Made by a program: the position numbers and the translations under genes
The notes under the pieces: generated by a model
The model's input: only the letters and a program-made list of their open reading frames with translations
The model's database searches: none
What the model was told of the DNA's origin: nothing
DNA from: CAVPWP01 sp050789285
GTDB lineage: Bacteria; Pseudomonadota; Alphaproteobacteria; Rhodobacterales; Rhodobacteraceae
Direction: 5' to 3'
Assembly (NCBI RefSeq): GCF_050789285.1
Contig: NZ_JBOUVX010000002.1
Coordinates: 806,001 to 870,000, forward strand
Length of the DNA stretch: 64,000 nt
Shown here: in pieces, positions 60,851 through 64,000 of the stretch
Position numbering within the stretch: position 1 is the stretch's first letter
How the letters are laid out: the number at the start of each line of letters is the position of its first letter

Positions 60851-61383
60851 TCGTCCACTGCCTCCGCATCCGGGCAGCGCGACAGCCGCAGGATCCCCGA
60901 CCAGTCGAAAGGCGCGATGATCCCATACTCCTCGAGATAGATGGCCTGAAGGGTGTAGGCCTCCCATTCGGGTTCGCCGGTGCAGGCCCAGTCGCGGTTC
61001 GACAACTGCACGTCGTGAATCAGTTCGTGCAACAGCACCGACCGGTCATAGGGATTGTCGGCCGACCACGGCAGCACCAGATGCACGACACGCTTCGGCA
61101 GGTCGTAGGCGGCGCGCAGTTCAGGCTCGACCCGCAGGGTCTGACCCTCGTATTCGATGTCTGTTCCCACGGCGCAGAACCGGATTTCGGGGGGCGAGGC
61201 CGCAAGCCCGCGCAGGTCGTACATGGTGTGAAGCGCGATCCACCCGATGAGTTCCGTCACCAGGGTGTCGGGCACATGCGGGGACGCAGGATCGCCCTGG
61301 CCCGGCGCGCAGACCTCGTCCAGGGCCCGCACGGGTGCGCCTGATATCAGCGCGGCAGCGGCAAGGGCCATGATCAACCGCAT
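60841..61383 (-). CDS. secreted protein with HExxH motif
   Basis: 180 residues. A signal peptide (MRLIMALAAAALISGAPVRA, about 1-20) leads to a mature domain with SVLLHELIHDVQLSNRDWA (about 125-143), a short HExxH zinc-protease-like motif, and later two Glu residues in EPEWEAYTLQAIYLEEYG that could be the third ligand. Three or four Cys may pair. It could be a periplasmic metallopeptidase or an inactive relative; I do not recognise a named family. It is convergent with the LysE exporter and divergent from a DMT transporter. Confidence 0.65.
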   Translation of the reverse strand: MRLIMALAAAALISGAPVRALDEVCAPGQGDPASPHVPDTLVTELIGWIALHTMYDLRGLAASPPEIRFCAVGTDIEYEGQTLRVEPELRAAYDLPKRVVHLVLPWSADNPYDRSVLLHELIHDVQLSNRDWACTGEPEWEAYTLQAIYLEEYGIIAPFDWSGILRLSRCPDAEAVDDQP

Positions 61384-61458
61384 CCCGTCCTGTCTCCCGG
61401 CGGCCCGCGTAACCCCGCCAGCCTTGCGGAGGCCAGCCGATCCTGTCAAGCGAAGGGC

Positions 61459-62361
61459 ATGAGCGCGCCCGCCAACCGCCCGCTGGCCGGCATCCTCTGG
61501 ATGCTGCTGACCGGCCTCAACTTCGTTGCCGTCACGGCGATCGTGAAGCATGTGGGCGACGCGCTGCCGGCGGCGCAGTCAGCCTTTCTGCGCTATGCGC
61601 TGGGCCTTGTCTTCTTGCTTCCGATGATCCGCCCGATCCTTGCCGCGCACCTGTCACGCCGCCAGCTTGGCGTCTTCGCCGCGCGCGGCGCGGCGCATAC
61701 AGCCGGGGTCGTGCTGTGGTTCTATTCGATGACCCAGATCACCATCGCCGAGGTCACGGCGATGAACTACCTCAACCCTGTCTACGTGACGCTGGGCGCC
61801 GCGCTCTTCCTGGGCGAGACCCTGGCGCTGCGCCGCATCCTTGCCGTCGCGGCCGCCCTTGTCGGCGCGCTGGTCATCCTGCGCCCCGGCTTTCGCGAGC
61901 TGTCGCCCGGACATGTCGCGATGATCGGGACGGCGATCTTCTTCGCCGTCTCCTACCTCATGGCAAAAAGGCTGTCGGGCGACTTCAGCGCCCCGGTGGT
62001 GGTGGGGATGCTGTCCATCACCGTCACCATCTGCCTTGCCCCCTTCGCGGCCGCCGTCTGGGTGCCGCCGACGCCCGAGCAGCTGGGCTGGCTTTTCCTT
62101 GTCGCCTGCTTCGCCACGGCGGGGCACTACACCATGACGCTGGCCTTTGCCGCAGCGCCGGTGGCGGTCACGCAGCCCGTCACCTTCCTGCAGCTGGTCT
62201 GGGCGACGCTGCTGGGATGGCTCGTCTTCGGCGAGGGCGTCGATGGCTGGGTGATCCTTGGCGGCGCGGTGATTCTGGGGGCGGTCAGCTTCATCAGCTG
62301 GCGCGAGGCCGTGATCCGCCGTCGTGCGGTCACGCCCCTTGTCCACGAAACCAAGGTCTAG
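61459..62361 (+). CDS. EamA/DMT-family transporter
   Basis: 300 residues, ten helices, two EamA repeats. ITIAEVTAMNYLNPVYVTLGA (about 94-114) and the C-terminal VTFLQLVWATLLGWLVFGEG (about 240-259) are the two repeat ends. It resembles the S-adenosylmethionine and riboflavin carrier branches of the superfamily, but that cannot be decided here. It is the third DMT transporter in the window and is convergent with choV. Confidence 0.83.
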   Translation: MSAPANRPLAGILWMLLTGLNFVAVTAIVKHVGDALPAAQSAFLRYALGLVFLLPMIRPILAAHLSRRQLGVFAARGAAHTAGVVLWFYSMTQITIAEVTAMNYLNPVYVTLGAALFLGETLALRRILAVAAALVGALVILRPGFRELSPGHVAMIGTAIFFAVSYLMAKRLSGDFSAPVVVGMLSITVTICLAPFAAAVWVPPTPEQLGWLFLVACFATAGHYTMTLAFAAAPVAVTQPVTFLQLVWATLLGWLVFGEGVDGWVILGGAVILGAVSFISWREAVIRRRAVTPLVHETKV

Positions 62362-62370
62362 CGGCCGCGC

Positions 62371-63396
62371 CTATCGCCCCCGGGGGTCGAGAAGCCGCGC
62401 CAGGACGGTGTCGCGCGTGATCTGGCCGATGACCGCACCCTCGTCCACCACCGCCACGGGGCGCCCGGTTTCGCTGACCCGCGCCATGACGTCCTGGATC
62501 GGCGCGTCCGGTCCGCAGGTCACGGCATGGGTTCCGCTGGCAGCCTCCATCACGTCGCGCGCGCACAGGACGCCCAGCGGGTTCATGTTCGCCACGAAGT
62601 CGGCGACATAGTCGTTCGCGGGCGCCGAAAAGATGTCGCGCGGGGTGCCGCATTGCACGATCCGCCCGCCTTCCATGATGGCGATGCGGTTGCCCAGCTT
62701 GAAGGCTTCGTCGAGGTCGTGGCTGACGAAGATGATCGTGCGCTTCAGCCGGGCCTGAAGCTCGAGCAGTTCGTCTTGCAGCTTCGTGCGGATCAGCGGG
62801 TCGAGGGCTGAGAAGGGTTCGTCCATCAGCAGGATCGGGGCGTCGGTGGCGAAGGCGCGGGCAAGGCCCACGCGCTGCTGCATCCCGCCCGAAAGCTCGC
62901 CCACTTTGCGGTCGGCCCAGTTCGACAGGCCCACCAGCTCGAGCTGGCCGCGGACCTTCGCGTCGCGCTCGGCCCGGGGCATCCCGCCAAGCTCAAGCCC
63001 GAGGCCCACGTTTTCCGCGACGCTGCGCCAGGGCAGGAGGCCGAACTGCTGAAAGACCATCGCGATCCGGGTCAGGCGCAGCAGGCGCAGGGTCTTCGGA
63101 TCGGCATGCGTGACCGAGGTCATACCGTCCCCGGTGTTCACGCGCACCTCGCCGCGCACCACCGGGTTGAGGCCGTTGACCGCCCGCAGAAGCGTCGACT
63201 TGCCCGACCCCGACAGGCCCATGAGGACAAGGATCTCGCCCTCGGACACGTCGATGGTGCAGTCATGAACGCCCAGGACCTGGGCTGTTCGGCTTTGGAT
63301 CTCTTCGCGCGACAGACCCTCGTCCATCAGCGGAAGGGCCTTTTCCGGCGCGCTGCCGAAGACGATCGAAACCTTGTCGAATTCCACGGCGTTCAT
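62371..63396 (-). CDS. choV: choline/glycine betaine ABC importer ATPase
   Basis: 341 residues. Walker A GLSGSGKSTLLRAVN (about 59-73), Q-loop VFQQFGLLPW, signature LSGGMQQRVGLARAFA, Walker B ILLMDEPFSALDP, switch VSHDLDEAFKLGNRI. A regulatory C-terminal CBS-like part (about 270-341, with RDVMEAASG and VIGQITRDTVLARLLD) is typical of ProV/ChoV/OpuAA ATPases of osmolyte importers. It overlaps choW by four bases (ATGA). The binding protein choX is not in the window. Confidence 0.9.
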   Translation of the reverse strand: MNAVEFDKVSIVFGSAPEKALPLMDEGLSREEIQSRTAQVLGVHDCTIDVSEGEILVLMGLSGSGKSTLLRAVNGLNPVVRGEVRVNTGDGMTSVTHADPKTLRLLRLTRIAMVFQQFGLLPWRSVAENVGLGLELGGMPRAERDAKVRGQLELVGLSNWADRKVGELSGGMQQRVGLARAFATDAPILLMDEPFSALDPLIRTKLQDELLELQARLKRTIIFVSHDLDEAFKLGNRIAIMEGGRIVQCGTPRDIFSAPANDYVADFVANMNPLGVLCARDVMEAASGTHAVTCGPDAPIQDVMARVSETGRPVAVVDEGAVIGQITRDTVLARLLDPRGR

Positions 63397-64000
63397 CGGC
63401 GTGTCACCCTGAGCATGCGGTCAAGCATGATGGCGACCACCACGATGACGATGCCCGCCTCGAAGCCAAGCGCGGTGTTCACCTGGTTGAGCGCGCGGAC
63501 CACCGGCACGCCCAGCCCGTTGGCGCCCACCAGCGCCGCGATCACCACCATCGACAGCGACAGCATGATCGTCTGGTTGAGGCCGGCCATGATCTGCGGA
63601 TAGGCCGAGGGAAGCTCGACCTTCCACAGGACCTGGCTTGGGGTGGCCCCGAAGGCCCGCGCGGCCTCGAGCAGCGGCATGGGTGTCGAGGCGACGCCAA
63701 GGTGCGTCAGCCGGATCGGTGCGGGCAGCACGAAGATCACCGTCGCGATCAGCCCCGGCACCATGCCGATCCCGAAGAAGACGATCGCCGGAATGAGATA
63801 GACGAAGGTGGGCAGCGTCTGCATCAGATCGAGAACCGGCCGCATCCACGAGTAAAGCCGGGGCCGGTGCGCCGCCGCGATCCCGATAGGCACGCCAAGG
63901 CCCATGCAGACGACACAGGACGACAGGACCAGCGTCAGACTTTCCGTCGTCTCTTCCCAATAGCCCTGGTTGAGGATGAAGAGAAACCCCAGCCCGACCA
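63393..64000 (-). CDS. choW: choline/glycine betaine ABC importer permease (5' end outside window)
   Basis: The frame is open from the right edge to the stop at 63393, giving the C-terminal 201 residues. Membrane helices and the binding-protein-dependent permease loop RAFGATPSQVLWKVELPSAYPQI are visible; DLMQTLPTFVYLIPAIVFFG is characteristic of the ProW/ChoW branch. It overlaps the choV start. Together they form the transport core of an osmoprotectant importer. The N-terminus lies beyond the window. Confidence 0.9.
   Translation of the reverse strand, partial: VGLGFLFILNQGYWEETTESLTLVLSSCVVCMGLGVPIGIAAAHRPRLYSWMRPVLDLMQTLPTFVYLIPAIVFFGIGMVPGLIATVIFVLPAPIRLTHLGVASTPMPLLEAARAFGATPSQVLWKVELPSAYPQIMAGLNQTIMLSLSMVVIAALVGANGLGVPVVRALNQVNTALGFEAGIVIVVVAIMLDRMLRVTRR

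Overview
The window is high-GC DNA, gene-dense, with many ATGA/GTGA start-stop overlaps. The gene content points to an alphaproteobacterium of the order Rhodobacterales: RTX protein with a two-gene type I secretion system, YjbH/YjbF exopolysaccharide genes, DUF1127 protein, HisN-type histidinol-phosphatase, ChoVW importer. No 16S rRNA or species marker is present, so the genus is not assigned. No tRNA, insertion sequence, prophage or CRISPR array was seen.

Bases 1-25400 are a cell-surface locus. It holds an FkbM methyltransferase (cut by the left edge), two glycosyltransferases and a 1060-residue RTX protein with a strong terminator behind it. Next come a small secreted protein, an Asn/Gln-rich lipoprotein, YjbH and YjbF, a small YjbE-like protein, an undecaprenyl-phosphate sugar transferase, the membrane fusion and ABC subunits of a type I secretion system, a sulfotransferase-like protein and two more glycosyltransferases. 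An ABC capsule exporter follows: a KpsM-like permease on one strand, and KpsE-like and KpsT-like genes on the other. A proton-channel set, ExbB-ExbD-ExbD without TonB, and a DMT transporter continue that operon. The simplest reading is that the locus builds, decorates (possibly sulfates) and exports a polysaccharide and secretes a calcium-binding matrix protein.

Bases 25361-34375, all on the minus strand, hold a small membrane protein, XpaC, TelA, a DUF2927 lipoprotein, an SPFH protein with a GYF-like tail, a cytochrome b561, a double zinc-ribbon membrane protein, then PfkB kinase, dtd and deoA. The first seven look like one membrane-associated system of unknown function and are the best candidate here for an undescribed system.

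Bases 34509-48742 are mostly housekeeping: an RluB-type pseudouridine synthase, tadA, a Hyi-like isomerase, a UPF0173 hydrolase, a ceramidase-like protein, gatC-gatA, a lipoprotein, an amidase, the RNase P RNA gene rnpB, a DUF533/TerB-like protein, rpmG with its promoter and terminator, a GNAT acetyltransferase, a Bax-inhibitor-1 protein, a LysR regulator, a quinone oxidoreductase, an XRE regulator and hisN.

Bases 48739-64000 hold 8-oxoguanine deaminase and guanine deaminase (convergent), mgtE, 5-formyl-THF cyclo-ligase, a YmdB-type phosphodiesterase, a small lipoprotein, two DMT exporters, two convergent SLC13-type transporters of equal length, a YebC/TACO1 protein, a LysE exporter, a secreted HExxH protein, and choV with the 3' part of choW at the right edge.
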